In this document: piece after piece, positions 43,329 to 51,529 of the stretch | Numbering within the stretch: the stretch's first letter is position 1 | How the letters are laid out: each line of letters starts with the position of its first letter | Assembly: GCA_964391865.1 (NCBI GenBank) | Contig: CAYMNQ010000005.1 | Span: 248,001-312,000 of the forward strand | Reading direction: 5' to 3' | Length of the DNA: 64,000 nucleotides | Source of the DNA: DASZQL01 sp964391865 | GTDB lineage: Bacteria; Planctomycetota; Phycisphaerae; Phycisphaerales; UBA1924 | Position numbers and translations under genes: made by a program | Notes under the pieces: model-generated | Told to the model about the DNA's origin: nothing | What the model saw: the letters and a program-made list of their open reading frames with translations, nothing else | Database searches by the model: none

Positions 43329-45995
43329 TCAGTTCGCGCACACGCTGGCCCAGTTCTGAATCACGCTCGCCAGGTCGCCGAGACCGATGTGACCATCGGC
43401 ATCAAGGTCGCTCGGGTGCCCGGGCGGGACGTCGGTGTCCCAGATGAGGATGAGCGAGCCGACATCGGCGAGATCGACGCGGGCATCTCCCGTCACATCG
43501 CCGGGGCAGGCTGGCACGGACGGAAGTGTGCAGCCGTAGACCGCGAGAAATCGGCTGTAGAGCCCTCCCGCAGTCTCGAAGATTCCGCCGACCATGATTT
43601 GGTCGTATGGCGACTCGGTCGGCAACGGCTTTTTCACTGCGAGCGCGTAAACCGGGTCTGACGTGCCGGAGCCTAGCGGGTGCCAAGCGGTTCCGTCCCA
43701 CCGGGCGATGTAGCTCGTCGGCACACCTCCCGCGCGTCGGAATCGTCCGCCAGCGACAAGTTGCGGCGTGAGTGGTCCCGAGCCATCCGGATCCCAACTG
43801 ACAAGTCCGCTGACTTTCGGAGACGGCGGGAGCACAAAGGGATCGTGGAAGGCGAAATCGGTGAGGCCGCTCGAGAACGCACCCCACCGGGTGCCATCCC
43901 ACCAAGCGACAGAACTCGCCGCCACATCTCCAGCGAGCGTGAACGGGCCCCCGACGACCAACAGCGGCGGTTGCGGTCCCAATCCATCAGGATCCCACTC
44001 GCACATGACCGACACGGCCGCATTCGGCGGGGGGATGGCGGCCCATTGCCCCGCGCTCCAACTCGCCAGCCGCGCGGATGCAACTCCAGGAATCCCGAAT
44101 TGTCCCGCTGCTACAAGAGCCTGAGGCGTGACCGGATCGCCATCGTCGTCCCAAAGCACGAGCGCATCTACCTTGGACGCGCCGGTGCTGTCAGGCGTGA
44201 TGGGTGTCGCAAACGGCCTCCACTCGTAACCGTTGTGAGAGGCGAGCGCTCGGAGCGGTGTCGAACCCACGGCCGTGAACGCACCCCCGGCGATGAGCCG
44301 CACCGATCCGGGCGAGTCCGGTGCCGGCATCGTGACCAGCCCTGAAACAGTGTTGTTCAAGTCGGGCCCGAGCGTCATCCAACCTGAAACCTCGTCGAAC
44401 ATGGCGATGCGCGGGATCGGGGGTTGCCCGAATTGATCAAAGGTGCCCGCGACCACAACACGCGCGGATGCATCGCCCCCCGCATCGGGATCCCACATCA
44501 CCATCGCGTTGACCGCACCCGACAAGCCGCCCAAGCGCTGCCAGCCTGCGGTCGAGCGTGACGTGACTTGTGAATTCACAAATGAGGATGTGGTCCGCCG
44601 TTCCTGAATCACGAACTCAACCGATCGTGACCGGTCATGGTCGGCGTCAAGCTCGTGCAACGCCGAACTGACACCCTCGGGATACGACACGATCGCCCGC
44701 GCTGGTTCGTGCGCGCCGGAGCCGAGCGAGTGCCACGAGTCTCCGTCGAATTCAGCAATGTTCCTGACAAGTCGGTCATTGATTGACGTGAACTCGCCAG
44801 CAGAGAACAGCCGTGGTTGCGCGGGGCCATTCCCATCGGGATCCCAGGTTCCGAGTGCCAGTACGGGCGCCTCTTCGTAGGTGTTTCCGCGCGGCACACT
44901 TCCGATCTGCTGCCACGAGCAACCATCCCACGCGTGCAATCCTGAGACGTATAAGAGTTGTGACGCATCGCCGGGTGCGGTTGACCTCAATCCCCCCGCC
45001 GCGCAGAGCATCTCTCGCAGCGGCCCGGGACCATCCGGATCCCACGTCGTCAATGCCTCGCAGGAGCTATACCCTCTCGGAGCCTGGAGCGTCTGCCATT
45101 CCGTCCCATCCCAGCGAAATACATCTGCGCCGCCCGCGAACAGGCTGTCAGGGGTCGCGGGATCGCTGTCGTCGTCCCAAGCGAGAAGCGAATTGACATC
45201 CTGAGCGGCCTGACCAAGAGCAGTCCACTGCGAACCGTCCCACCGCGCGACGTTGCGCACCGACACGCCGCCGGCAAGGGTGAAATCGCCGCCGACGATC
45301 AGGTTGCTCGGCAGCGGGCCGCTGCCGTCGGGATCGTGCGTTGTGACTGCCCGAGCACGAACGAAAGACCCGCCGAGGCCCGTCCCGGCTGCTTCCCAGT
45401 TCGTGCCATTCCAGATCGCGACGTGATTGATCTCGATCCCGCCCTGCGACACAAAGTCGCCGACGACAACCAGGACCGGCGGTACCGGGCCTTCGCCGTC
45501 GCGATCCCACGACGTGAGGGCGCGCACTCTATCCAATTCGAGCGGCGCACCAATTGGCTCCCAAGACGACCCATCAAACTTCGACAGGTTCGGGAACAGA
45601 CCGCCGGCAACCAGCACCGGCGCACCCGGCCCATCCCCGTCCTCATCCCATGTGCAGAGTGAGTAAATCCATCCGCTGAAATGAGGAGAGCCAAGCGGCT
45701 GAACGCGCTCGCCGTCCCAAATCCCGACCCGTTCGATCTGCGTGGATCCCGAGACGCGAAACGCTCCGCCGAAGACGAGGAGCGCGGGCCGCGCCCCGTC
45801 TCCGTCAGGATCCCATTGCACAATCGAATAAACTTGGTTCTCGGCTTGGTCTGAAGATCCGGTCCCGGGATACTCGCCGGTGGATTGCCAAGTCGCACAA
45901 TCCAGTGCGTGTTGGGCTTCAGCGGTCTGGGCCACGGCCACCAATGTCAATGCCCGGATCAAAACACGATTCACAGCGCGGCGTGCTGAACTCAT
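43329..45995 (-). CDS. Secreted repeat protein (WDPDG beta-propeller-like) with dockerin-like tail
   Basis: An 888-residue exported protein from the ATG at 45995 (GGGAG upstream, signal peptide ending AQTAEAQ). It is built of about fourteen repeats of about 50-60 residues: each has a strand with VARWDG or VAIWNG, a WxxLG strand, then WDPDGDGP (an acidic, probably Ca-binding loop) and LLVVGGxFxxAGG. This resembles the Phycisphaerae group of WDG repeat proteins. The end has two EF-hand-like loops (DVTGDARVDLADV, DLDADGHIGLGDL) and finishes NWASVC, like the protein at 22919-24508. Probably an extracellular adhesion or binding protein. Confidence 0.82.
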   Translation of the reverse strand: MSSARRAVNRVLIRALTLVAVAQTAEAQHALDCATWQSTGEYPGTGSSDQAENQVYSIVQWDPDGDGARPALLVFGGAFRVSGSTQIERVGIWDGERVQPLGSPHFSGWIYSLCTWDEDGDGPGAPVLVAGGLFPNLSKFDGSSWEPIGAPLELDRVRALTSWDRDGEGPVPPVLVVVGDFVSQGGIEINHVAIWNGTNWEAAGTGLGGSFVRARAVTTHDPDGSGPLPSNLIVGGDFTLAGGVSVRNVARWDGSQWTALGQAAQDVNSLLAWDDDSDPATPDSLFAGGADVFRWDGTEWQTLQAPRGYSSCEALTTWDPDGPGPLREMLCAAGGLRSTAPGDASQLLYVSGLHAWDGCSWQQIGSVPRGNTYEEAPVLALGTWDPDGNGPAQPRLFSAGEFTSINDRLVRNIAEFDGDSWHSLGSGAHEPARAIVSYPEGVSSALHELDADHDRSRSVEFVIQERRTTSSFVNSQVTSRSTAGWQRLGGLSGAVNAMVMWDPDAGGDASARVVVAGTFDQFGQPPIPRIAMFDEVSGWMTLGPDLNNTVSGLVTMPAPDSPGSVRLIAGGAFTAVGSTPLRALASHNGYEWRPFATPITPDSTGASKVDALVLWDDDGDPVTPQALVAAGQFGIPGVASARLASWSAGQWAAIPPPNAAVSVMCEWDPDGLGPQPPLLVVGGPFTLAGDVAASSVAWWDGTRWGAFSSGLTDFAFHDPFVLPPSPKVSGLVSWDPDGSGPLTPQLVAGGRFRRAGGVPTSYIARWDGTAWHPLGSGTSDPVYALAVKKPLPTESPYDQIMVGGIFETAGGLYSRFLAVYGCTLPSVPACPGDVTGDARVDLADVGSLILIWDTDVPPGHPSDLDADGHIGLGDLASVIQNWASVCAN

Positions 45996-46136
45996 GTTGG
46001 AATCTCCCTCGGACAAAGATTGCGAGAGAACCTCGCCTGAAATACGGCACAAATCCTACTTCGCCTTCGGCACAAGTCAATGACCAACTACGATCATGCG
46101 CCGATGGACGTGCGAATCGCGACGTCGTTCGAGGTG

Positions 46137-46757
46137 CTAACAGAATCTTGATTTTTGATCGCCTCGACCGCCGTTCATTGCAGTGAGACGCCCACTGCCG
46201 TCGACACCGATCTCGCCCCGCGCAACACACTGCCTGATCCCCTCGTACACCACGGCGCATACCGCCGTGGCAACGTTTAATCCGCGCTCGTGGGGCACCA
46301 TCGGCAGCGTGATGACTCGGTCGCGGTCGGCTTCGAGCAGGTCTATCGGCAGGCCGCGGGTTTCCTTGCCGAAGACGAGGTGATCCCCGGGGCGGAGGTC
46401 CGCCTGCCAGAGCGGGATGCCGGAGAGGCCGGAGGTGAGCCAGAGGCGGGCTTGAGGCTTGGGGCTTGGGGCTTGGGGTTTATCCCGCATCGCGTGTTGT
46501 TCTCCGGGGTCGGCGTGTTCGCTCGCTCCGCCGAAAGCCGCGTGGAGATAGTCGTCCCATGATTCATGCTCGCGCACGTTCAGGCGCGGCCAGTAGTCCA
46601 GCCCCGCTCGGCGGAGCGCCTTCTCCGACGTGTCGAAGCCGAGGGGTTTGATGAGGTGCAGTGCGCAGCCTGTCGCGATGCATGTCCGCCCGATGTTCCC
46701 TGTGTTGTTGGGGATTTCGGGCTCGTGCATCACGACATGGAACAACGGCGGGCGCAT
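46137..46757 (-). CDS. trmL: tRNA (cytidine(34)-2'-O)-methyltransferase TrmL
   Basis: SPOUT methyltransferase that 2'-O-methylates the wobble base of tRNA-Leu isoacceptors. HEPEIPNNTGNIGRTC (family start), LRRAGLDYWP, FGKETRGLP (SAM knot) and LPMVPHERGLNVATAV are all present. At 206 residues it is about 50 longer than Escherichia coli TrmL. Much of the excess is an insertion at about residues 76-103 between DYLHAAFGG and RLWLTSG, partly encoded by an iterated repeat (46448-46488), plus a C-terminal extension. The knot motifs are intact, so it is probably active. Confidence 0.92.
   Translation of the reverse strand: MRPPLFHVVMHEPEIPNNTGNIGRTCIATGCALHLIKPLGFDTSEKALRRAGLDYWPRLNVREHESWDDYLHAAFGGASEHADPGEQHAMRDKPQAPSPKPQARLWLTSGLSGIPLWQADLRPGDHLVFGKETRGLPIDLLEADRDRVITLPMVPHERGLNVATAVCAVVYEGIRQCVARGEIGVDGSGRLTAMNGGRGDQKSRFC
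46448..46488. repeat. GGCTTGGGGCTTGGG tandem repeat inside trmL
   Basis: Three to four units of GCTTGGG with an 8-nt period, followed by TTTATCCCGC. It encodes trmL residues 90-104 (RDKPQAPSPKPQAR) in frame, within an insertion that other TrmL proteins lack. Confidence 0.7.
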
Positions 46758-46790
46758 GGTCCCATTATGCCCGAGCGTGGGTCAACCACA

Positions 46791-46830
46791 GAGACACCGA
46801 GGCACGGAGGCAGCACAGAGAAGGCAGGCA
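46791..46830. repeat. CACAGAGACACCGAGGCACG iterated repeat
   Basis: Degenerate ACAGAG/CGAGGCACGGAGG units, related to the GCAGAG repeat at 40834-40861. It lies just upstream of the trmL start. Confidence 0.55.
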
Positions 46831-46884
46831 GGAACGAGAAATGCCGCCGATTACTGCCGAGCGAACGCTGGGGACATGCGCGTT

Positions 46885-46970
46885 GGGTGGCATGGCCGAG
46901 GCTCGGCTCGGCCATGATCGGGCGCAAGTGTATGAGCCTCGTGGCCGATCAGAGCATCGGCCACGGCACC
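46885..46970. repeat. Two-hairpin element (family B, copy 3)
   Basis: Hairpins CATGGCCGAG / CTCGGCCATG and GTGGCCGAT / ATCGGCCAC are the same as in 35274-35363, with a different spacer and the same GGGTGGCAT start and GGCACC end. It lies between trmL and the DUF488 gene, next to a GCAGAG-type repeat. Confidence 0.85.
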
Positions 46971-46994
46971 GCGTGCGCACAACCTCGTCCGTCG

Positions 46995-47423
46995 TCAACG
47001 GGCTCGCTTCGATCGCGGCTTCGCTGGCTTGGTCTTGGTCCGCGCCGCCGCGACGCGTTTCTTCGGCTTCAAGCGCCGAGCCAGGAATTCGCGCAGCACG
47101 ACCGCGTGATTGATCGACTCATCGCTCTTGGCGTACAGCAGCGTGACCCGCCCGCGCGCCGCCGACTTGAGCAGCGATGAAACGATCGGCTCGCCGGCCG
47201 CAACGGCGAGTTCGCGCTTGTACCGCCGGCAGAACTCAGGCCATTTCTCCGGGTCGTGCGCGAACCACAGCCGCAGTTCGGACGTCGGCGTGAGTTCCTT
47301 CGCCCACACGTCGATCGCCGCGTCGGCTTTGCGGAGCCCGCGCGGCCAGAGACGATCGACCAGCACACGCACGCCGTCCGACTTCTCGGCCGGCTCGTAC
47401 ACGCGTTTCATCACGAACGGCAT
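46995..47423 (-). CDS. DUF488-family protein
   Basis: A 142-residue protein of the DUF488 family. Signature: KRVYEPAEKSDGVRVLVDRLWPRGLRK, then ELTPTSELRLWFAHDPEKWPEF and VTLLYAKSDESINHA. The last 25 residues form a basic Lys/Arg/Ala tail. DUF488 proteins are small cytosolic proteins of unknown activity. The gene follows the kinase stop by 3 nt with GGAAGGG upstream, so it should be translated from the same message as the kinase. Confidence 0.88.
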   Translation of the reverse strand: MPFVMKRVYEPAEKSDGVRVLVDRLWPRGLRKADAAIDVWAKELTPTSELRLWFAHDPEKWPEFCRRYKRELAVAAGEPIVSSLLKSAARGRVTLLYAKSDESINHAVVLREFLARRLKPKKRVAAARTKTKPAKPRSKRAR

Positions 47424-47426
47424 GGC

Positions 47427-48776
47427 TCAGCCCTTCCGACCCGCGCCGGGCGATGTCTGCTTCAGCACGATCACCGCTTTCCACGCGCGGAGGTCGAGCA
47501 GCAGATCGGCGCAGTCGGCGTAGCGCGCTTTCGCGTCTTTCGACAGCATCTTCTCGATCACCTCGCCCAATCCGGGCGTGAGGTCGGGCTTCAGTTCCGT
47601 GGGCGGCGTGAGCGGGTCGTAGAGGTGCTTGTTCATCACTTCTTCCGCCGTGCGCCCTTCGAAGGGCACGCGGCCGGTGACCATGTAGAAGAAGGTGGCG
47701 CCGAGGGAGTAGATGTCGCTCTCGGGGCCGATGTACTCGTCGCCGCGGACCTGCTCGGGGGAGATGTAGAAGGGCGTGCCGAGGGCCTGCCCCTTCTCCG
47801 CGAGCGCGGTGGCTTTGTCGTCGAGCGCACGGGCGAGGCCCAGGTCGGCGAGTTTCGGGATGTTCCCCGCCGCCATGATGACGTTCTTGGGCTTCACGTC
47901 GCGGTGGACCAGCCCTTTCTGGTGCGCGTGGTGCAGCGCGTCGGCGACGGCGATGATGATGTCGAGGGCCGTTTCCTCGTGGATCGTGCCGAGTTCCTGG
48001 ATCAGGTCGTGAACCGTGACGCCCTCGACAAACTCCATGACGAAGTAGTGGAAATCGCCGCCCGACCCGACGTCGTGCGCTTGCACGATATTCGGATGAT
48101 TCAGCGCGGCGGCGGCGCGGGCCTCGGCGTAGAAGCGTTCCGCCGACTGCGTGTCGCCCGTCGATTTCTTGTGCATCACCTTGATCGCGACCAGCCGGTC
48201 GAGGTTCATCTGCCGCGCTTTGAACACAACCGCGGAGGCACCCTTGCCGATCTGCCCGAGCATCTTGTAGCCGGGGATCTTGCGCCCGGTGCGCTCGGCG
48301 TCGATCAGCGTGCGCAGTCGCGCGAGCTGCGTCTCGGTGATGTACTTGTTTTTGACGAGCAGTTCGGCGAGCGTGCGCACGTTCCACACGCGCCGCCCCC
48401 CCTGCTGCCGACGGCACTCGTCCACCTCGGCGGCGGTCGCCAGCCCTTGTTCGACGGCGAGCCGCGCGACCACCGCGTCGATGCCTTCGGGGGTGCCGGA
48501 GCGCGTCTCGTTGCCGATGCTGTCGGCGGGGAGTTTCAGCGGGGCGCTCTCGCTCTCACCCTCGAAGATGGGCACGCCGCGTGATTTCGACGGAGTGGAC
48601 GGGGGAGCGCTCGGCCGGGAGTCCGACAAAGCCGCGCCGGCGGCGTCGGATCGCTTCGAACTGTGGTCCGGGATGGGCGTCACTCGGTCTCCGATCGCCG
48701 GTGGCGGCGCTCGGCCGCCGACGGACGAAGTGTATTCCCAAGAAGCGATATCGGCGGAAACAGCGGGCTGGACCAT
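47427..48776 (-). CDS. Ser/Thr protein kinase
   Basis: A 449-residue cytosolic Hanks-type kinase. The N-terminal 80 residues are Ser/Pro-rich. Residues about 95-160 contain two copies of a short helical motif (VARLAVEQGLATAAEVDECR and LAELLVKNKYITETQLARLR) that resembles the GspE/MshE N-terminal pattern often placed before planctomycete kinases. The kinase domain (about 168-435) has GQIGKGASAVVF, VAIKVM, HRDVKPKN (His 291, Asp 293), a DLG in place of DFG (LADLGLA) and GTPFYISPEQV. No membrane anchor is visible, which separates it from PknB-like receptors. Coupled to DUF488. Confidence 0.92.
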   Translation of the reverse strand: MVQPAVSADIASWEYTSSVGGRAPPPAIGDRVTPIPDHSSKRSDAAGAALSDSRPSAPPSTPSKSRGVPIFEGESESAPLKLPADSIGNETRSGTPEGIDAVVARLAVEQGLATAAEVDECRRQQGGRRVWNVRTLAELLVKNKYITETQLARLRTLIDAERTGRKIPGYKMLGQIGKGASAVVFKARQMNLDRLVAIKVMHKKSTGDTQSAERFYAEARAAAALNHPNIVQAHDVGSGGDFHYFVMEFVEGVTVHDLIQELGTIHEETALDIIIAVADALHHAHQKGLVHRDVKPKNVIMAAGNIPKLADLGLARALDDKATALAEKGQALGTPFYISPEQVRGDEYIGPESDIYSLGATFFYMVTGRVPFEGRTAEEVMNKHLYDPLTPPTELKPDLTPGLGEVIEKMLSKDAKARYADCADLLLDLRAWKAVIVLKQTSPGAGRKG

Positions 48777-49039
48777 GGTCTGGCAATCGTTCCCGGAGGC
48801 TCACCCCCGATAACGGGCGACGAACATGCGGAGGATCCGGCCTCGGCAGTGCGGGTTAAGGTCGAGAGCACGCGAGGGTTGGAAACGGGCGTCCGGCATC
48901 TGAGAGGCGGCGGAAGATCCGGCAACACTCAGGCGCCCGATGGGGATCAGGGCGTCCGAACCCAAAACACAACACCCCCAGAATCCTGCGAACTCAATGG
49001 GGGTTGGCGTTCCGTGCGATGCGGTGGAAAATGGACCAA

Positions 49040-49112
49040 TGGGCAGTCCCGGACTTGAACCGGGAACCCCCGCATTTTCAATGCGGTGCTCTACCAATTG
49101 AGCTAACTACCC
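49040..49112 (-). tRNA. tRNA-Phe (anticodon GAA)
   Basis: In the minus direction it begins GGGTAGT, has D-arm GCTC..GAGC, anticodon stem CCGCA / TGCGG around loop TTGAAAA (GAA) and T-arm CCCGG-TTCAAGT-CCGGG, closing with ACTGCCC. No encoded CCA. It is the only feature in the 480-bp gap 48777-49257 between divergent kinase and sigma genes. Confidence 0.97.
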
Positions 49113-49257
49113 AGTGCCCGCACACTAGCAGACACCAGCCCGGTTGGTCAAGGCGGGAGTCGCCTTCGCCGCGTCCGTTCCGAACCGCCGGTAGACGCCC
49201 GAAAACCGGCTTCGGTTCGACTCTCCCGCGATCCGCGCGGCGGGCCGTGTTCATGCA

Positions 49258-49905
49258 ATGTCCGGGCGGGTTGGGCGTTATGCCGATGGCATGTTGGTCA
49301 TGGCCGGAACGGCGAACGAGTCACCGAGTGAGCTGACCCGTCTCCTCGCCGCTGCGGCGGCGGGGGATCAGGCGGCGTGGCGCTCGCTGGTCGACCTGTA
49401 CGCCCGGCGTGTCTTCGCGCTCGCGAAGTCGCGCTGCCGCCGGGATGACCTGGCCGAGGAGATCACGCAGTCCGTGTTTGTGACCGTGGCGAGCAAGTTT
49501 TCCAGCGGCGGGTACGCCGAGCAGGGACGGTTCGAGTCCTGGCTGTTCCGCGTCACGATGAACCGCGTGCGCGACGAGATGCGCCGGATCAAGCGGCACG
49601 CCGCCCCGACGGACCCTGCGGTGTTGGTCGAACGCTCCCCCGCGGCCGACGAGGTTCGCGGGCGCACAGTTGAGCATGAACTCGAATCGCTCCGCGGCGC
49701 GATGGAGGAACTGAGCGAGACGGACCGAGAAGTTGTCGCGTTACGGCATCATGCCGGCATGTCGTTCAAGCAGATCGCGGAGATGCTGGGCGAGCCGCTG
49801 GGCACGGTGCTCGCGCGGCATCACCGGGCATTACGAAAACTCAAGGACAGTATCGAACACTCTGGGGATCAATCGAAGTCTCGTGTTGGGGAGGATCGCT
49901 TATGA
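49258..49905 (+). CDS. ECF-type RNA polymerase sigma factor
   Basis: A 215-residue sigma factor with region 2 (AAWRSLVDLYARRVFALAKSRC, RRDDLAEEITQSVFVTVA, FESWLFRVTMNRVRDEMRR) and region 4 (LSETDREVVALRHHAGMSFKQIAEMLGEPLGTVLARHHRALRKL). Start is not certain: ATGs at 49258, 49291 and 49300, none with a clear ribosome-binding site; the conserved part begins near SELTRLLAAAAAGD. Its stop overlaps the next gene as ATGA, then a third gene follows with a 1-nt overlap, giving a three-gene operon in which the second product may be its antagonist. Confidence 0.93.
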   Translation: MSGRVGRYADGMLVMAGTANESPSELTRLLAAAAAGDQAAWRSLVDLYARRVFALAKSRCRRDDLAEEITQSVFVTVASKFSSGGYAEQGRFESWLFRVTMNRVRDEMRRIKRHAAPTDPAVLVERSPAADEVRGRTVEHELESLRGAMEELSETDREVVALRHHAGMSFKQIAEMLGEPLGTVLARHHRALRKLKDSIEHSGDQSKSRVGEDRL

Positions 49906-50447
49906 TGCAGAATCATCACCATTCAACGAACGGGCCGCGGCGTGAGGGAACGCCCGATGTGACTCCGCCCGAACTGCTCGGCGTGTCGGGTGCGCTGGAC
50001 CGGCTTGGTGCTGCCGAGCGTGCGTCGGCGCCGATGTCGCTCGAAGAGCGTGTGCTCATGCGGACGCGGGCGATGCTGCCGTCCGCCGAGCTTGCGGCAT
50101 CGCGCGAGATCGCGGCACCGATCGCGGTGATCCGTCCCGCGTCGGGCGGCGGGTGGCGCGTCGCCGCCGCTGCCGGGCTGGCGTTCGTGGGTGTGATCGG
50201 CGCGGTCATGCTGAGCGGCTCGCTCGGCAAGAGAGGCGGCGGGTCTGTCGTGGCGGCGACCACCGATGACACCGCGGCGCTGCTGGAAGAGATCGACTCA
50301 CAACTCGCCGCCGAAGCAACCTCCGCGATCGACTGGTCGAACGGGCTCGACGACCTTGACGCTGAATTGTCGAAACTTGAGTCCGCCGGGGATGGGTTCT
50401 GGGATTCGGCGATCGATGAGAGCATCTCGCTCGAGGAGTCCATGTAA
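49902..50447 (+). CDS. Single-pass membrane protein, possible anti-sigma factor
   Basis: A 181-residue protein with a soluble N-terminal half (about 1-85, PPELLGVSGALDRLGAAERA ... LEERVLMRTRAML) that resembles a helical anti-sigma-like segment, one membrane helix (about 88-106, WRVAAAAGLAFVGVIGAVML) and an acidic extracytoplasmic tail rich in Asp/Glu/Ser. No ZAS-type HxxxCxxC zinc motif is visible, so the anti-sigma role rests on the 4-nt overlap with the sigma gene and on topology. Confidence 0.65.
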   Translation: MMQNHHHSTNGPRREGTPDVTPPELLGVSGALDRLGAAERASAPMSLEERVLMRTRAMLPSAELAASREIAAPIAVIRPASGGGWRVAAAAGLAFVGVIGAVMLSGSLGKRGGGSVVAATTDDTAALLEEIDSQLAAEATSAIDWSNGLDDLDAELSKLESAGDGFWDSAIDESISLEESM

Positions 50448-51451
50448 TGAAGCGCTCGATGGTTCATCCACCCGCGTTGATCGCGCTGTTCGCGTGCACG
50501 TTGCTCGCGCCGGGTGCGCTGGCGCAGCCCGCCGAACCGCCGGCGGACCGACCGCCGGCCGCCGAGCGGGATGGGGCGCGTCCGCGCGATCGGCGTGAAT
50601 GGCTGAGCGAGGAGCAACGCCGCGTGATGACGCGCCGGATGATCAATGCGGCGCTCGACCAAGCGCGCCGCTCCGAGCGCATCCTCGAAGAGAGTCTCGA
50701 CATGCTCGACCGCGGTGAGCCGATCGACGCCGTGCGCGAGCATTCGTTGAAAGCCCGCCCGCGCGCCCAACAGGGTGGCCCGGGGGGAGGACCGGGTGGG
50801 TTTGGTAACTGGTTTGATGATCGCCCGCTCCGCGGCGGGCCGGGCGGAGCGGAGGGGCCGGGCGGCTTGGAGGATGAGCCGCTCTTCGGCGGGCCGGGCG
50901 GGCCCGAGGCGCGCGAGCGTTTCGAAGCGCTGACGCCCGAGCAGCGCGAAGAGGCGCTCGAATTGCTGCGTGAGCGTGGGCCGGAGATCTTTCGGCGGCT
51001 CCAGCAACTCCGCGCCGAGCGGCCCGAAGCGTTCGACGCGATGATGCGTCAGCGCATGCCCACGCTGATGAAATGGCTGAAGGAACGGCGCGACGACCCG
51101 GAGCTGTACGAAGCGCGCACCAAGCTGATGGGCGTTGACCGCGAGATCTTGCGCACGTCGCGGACGATCCGTGAAGGGCGTGCCGCCGCCGACGGCCCGG
51201 AGGGCGCGAAACTGCGCGAGTTGCTCAGCACGGCGTTCGATCTTCGTGTGCGGCTGGGGCGGCTGGAGATCGACCGGCTCCACACGCGGCTGACCAGAAT
51301 GAGTGCCGAGATGGAGAATCGCGGGCGCGAACGCGATCAAATCATCGGCGAACGGTTTGATGAGCTAGTCACACCGCGTCCGGTCGGGGAGACTCCCCCA
51401 CCGCCGCCGCCTGGGGACCGAGTCCAGCCGGGCGCGTTGCCTGTGAGTTGA
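50447..51451 (+). CDS. Secreted Arg/Gly-rich protein in the sigma operon
   Basis: A 334-residue protein with a signal peptide (cut about 27, PGALAQ), a helical charged region (about 50-105), a Gly/Pro-rich linker with iterated GGPGGxxGPGG (about 108-150), then a long helical part full of Arg/Glu (EALTPEQREEALELLRERG ... LRQLRAERPEAF) with LxxxR spacing like Spy/CpxP-type periplasmic proteins. The Gly-rich piece may be a flexible hinge. The ATG overlaps the preceding stop by 1 nt, so the three genes are coupled. The role may be sensing or chaperoning of envelope stress, as inference only. Confidence 0.6.
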   Translation: MKRSMVHPPALIALFACTLLAPGALAQPAEPPADRPPAAERDGARPRDRREWLSEEQRRVMTRRMINAALDQARRSERILEESLDMLDRGEPIDAVREHSLKARPRAQQGGPGGGPGGFGNWFDDRPLRGGPGGAEGPGGLEDEPLFGGPGGPEARERFEALTPEQREEALELLRERGPEIFRRLQQLRAERPEAFDAMMRQRMPTLMKWLKERRDDPELYEARTKLMGVDREILRTSRTIREGRAAADGPEGAKLRELLSTAFDLRVRLGRLEIDRLHTRLTRMSAEMENRGRERDQIIGERFDELVTPRPVGETPPPPPPGDRVQPGALPVS

Positions 51452-51529
51452 CCGACGCGGCGGGGTGGGGAGTGGACGGTATCATCGCTCGGTGACGAGT
51501 GGAATATCTCCGCTCACCGGAGCCTGCCG

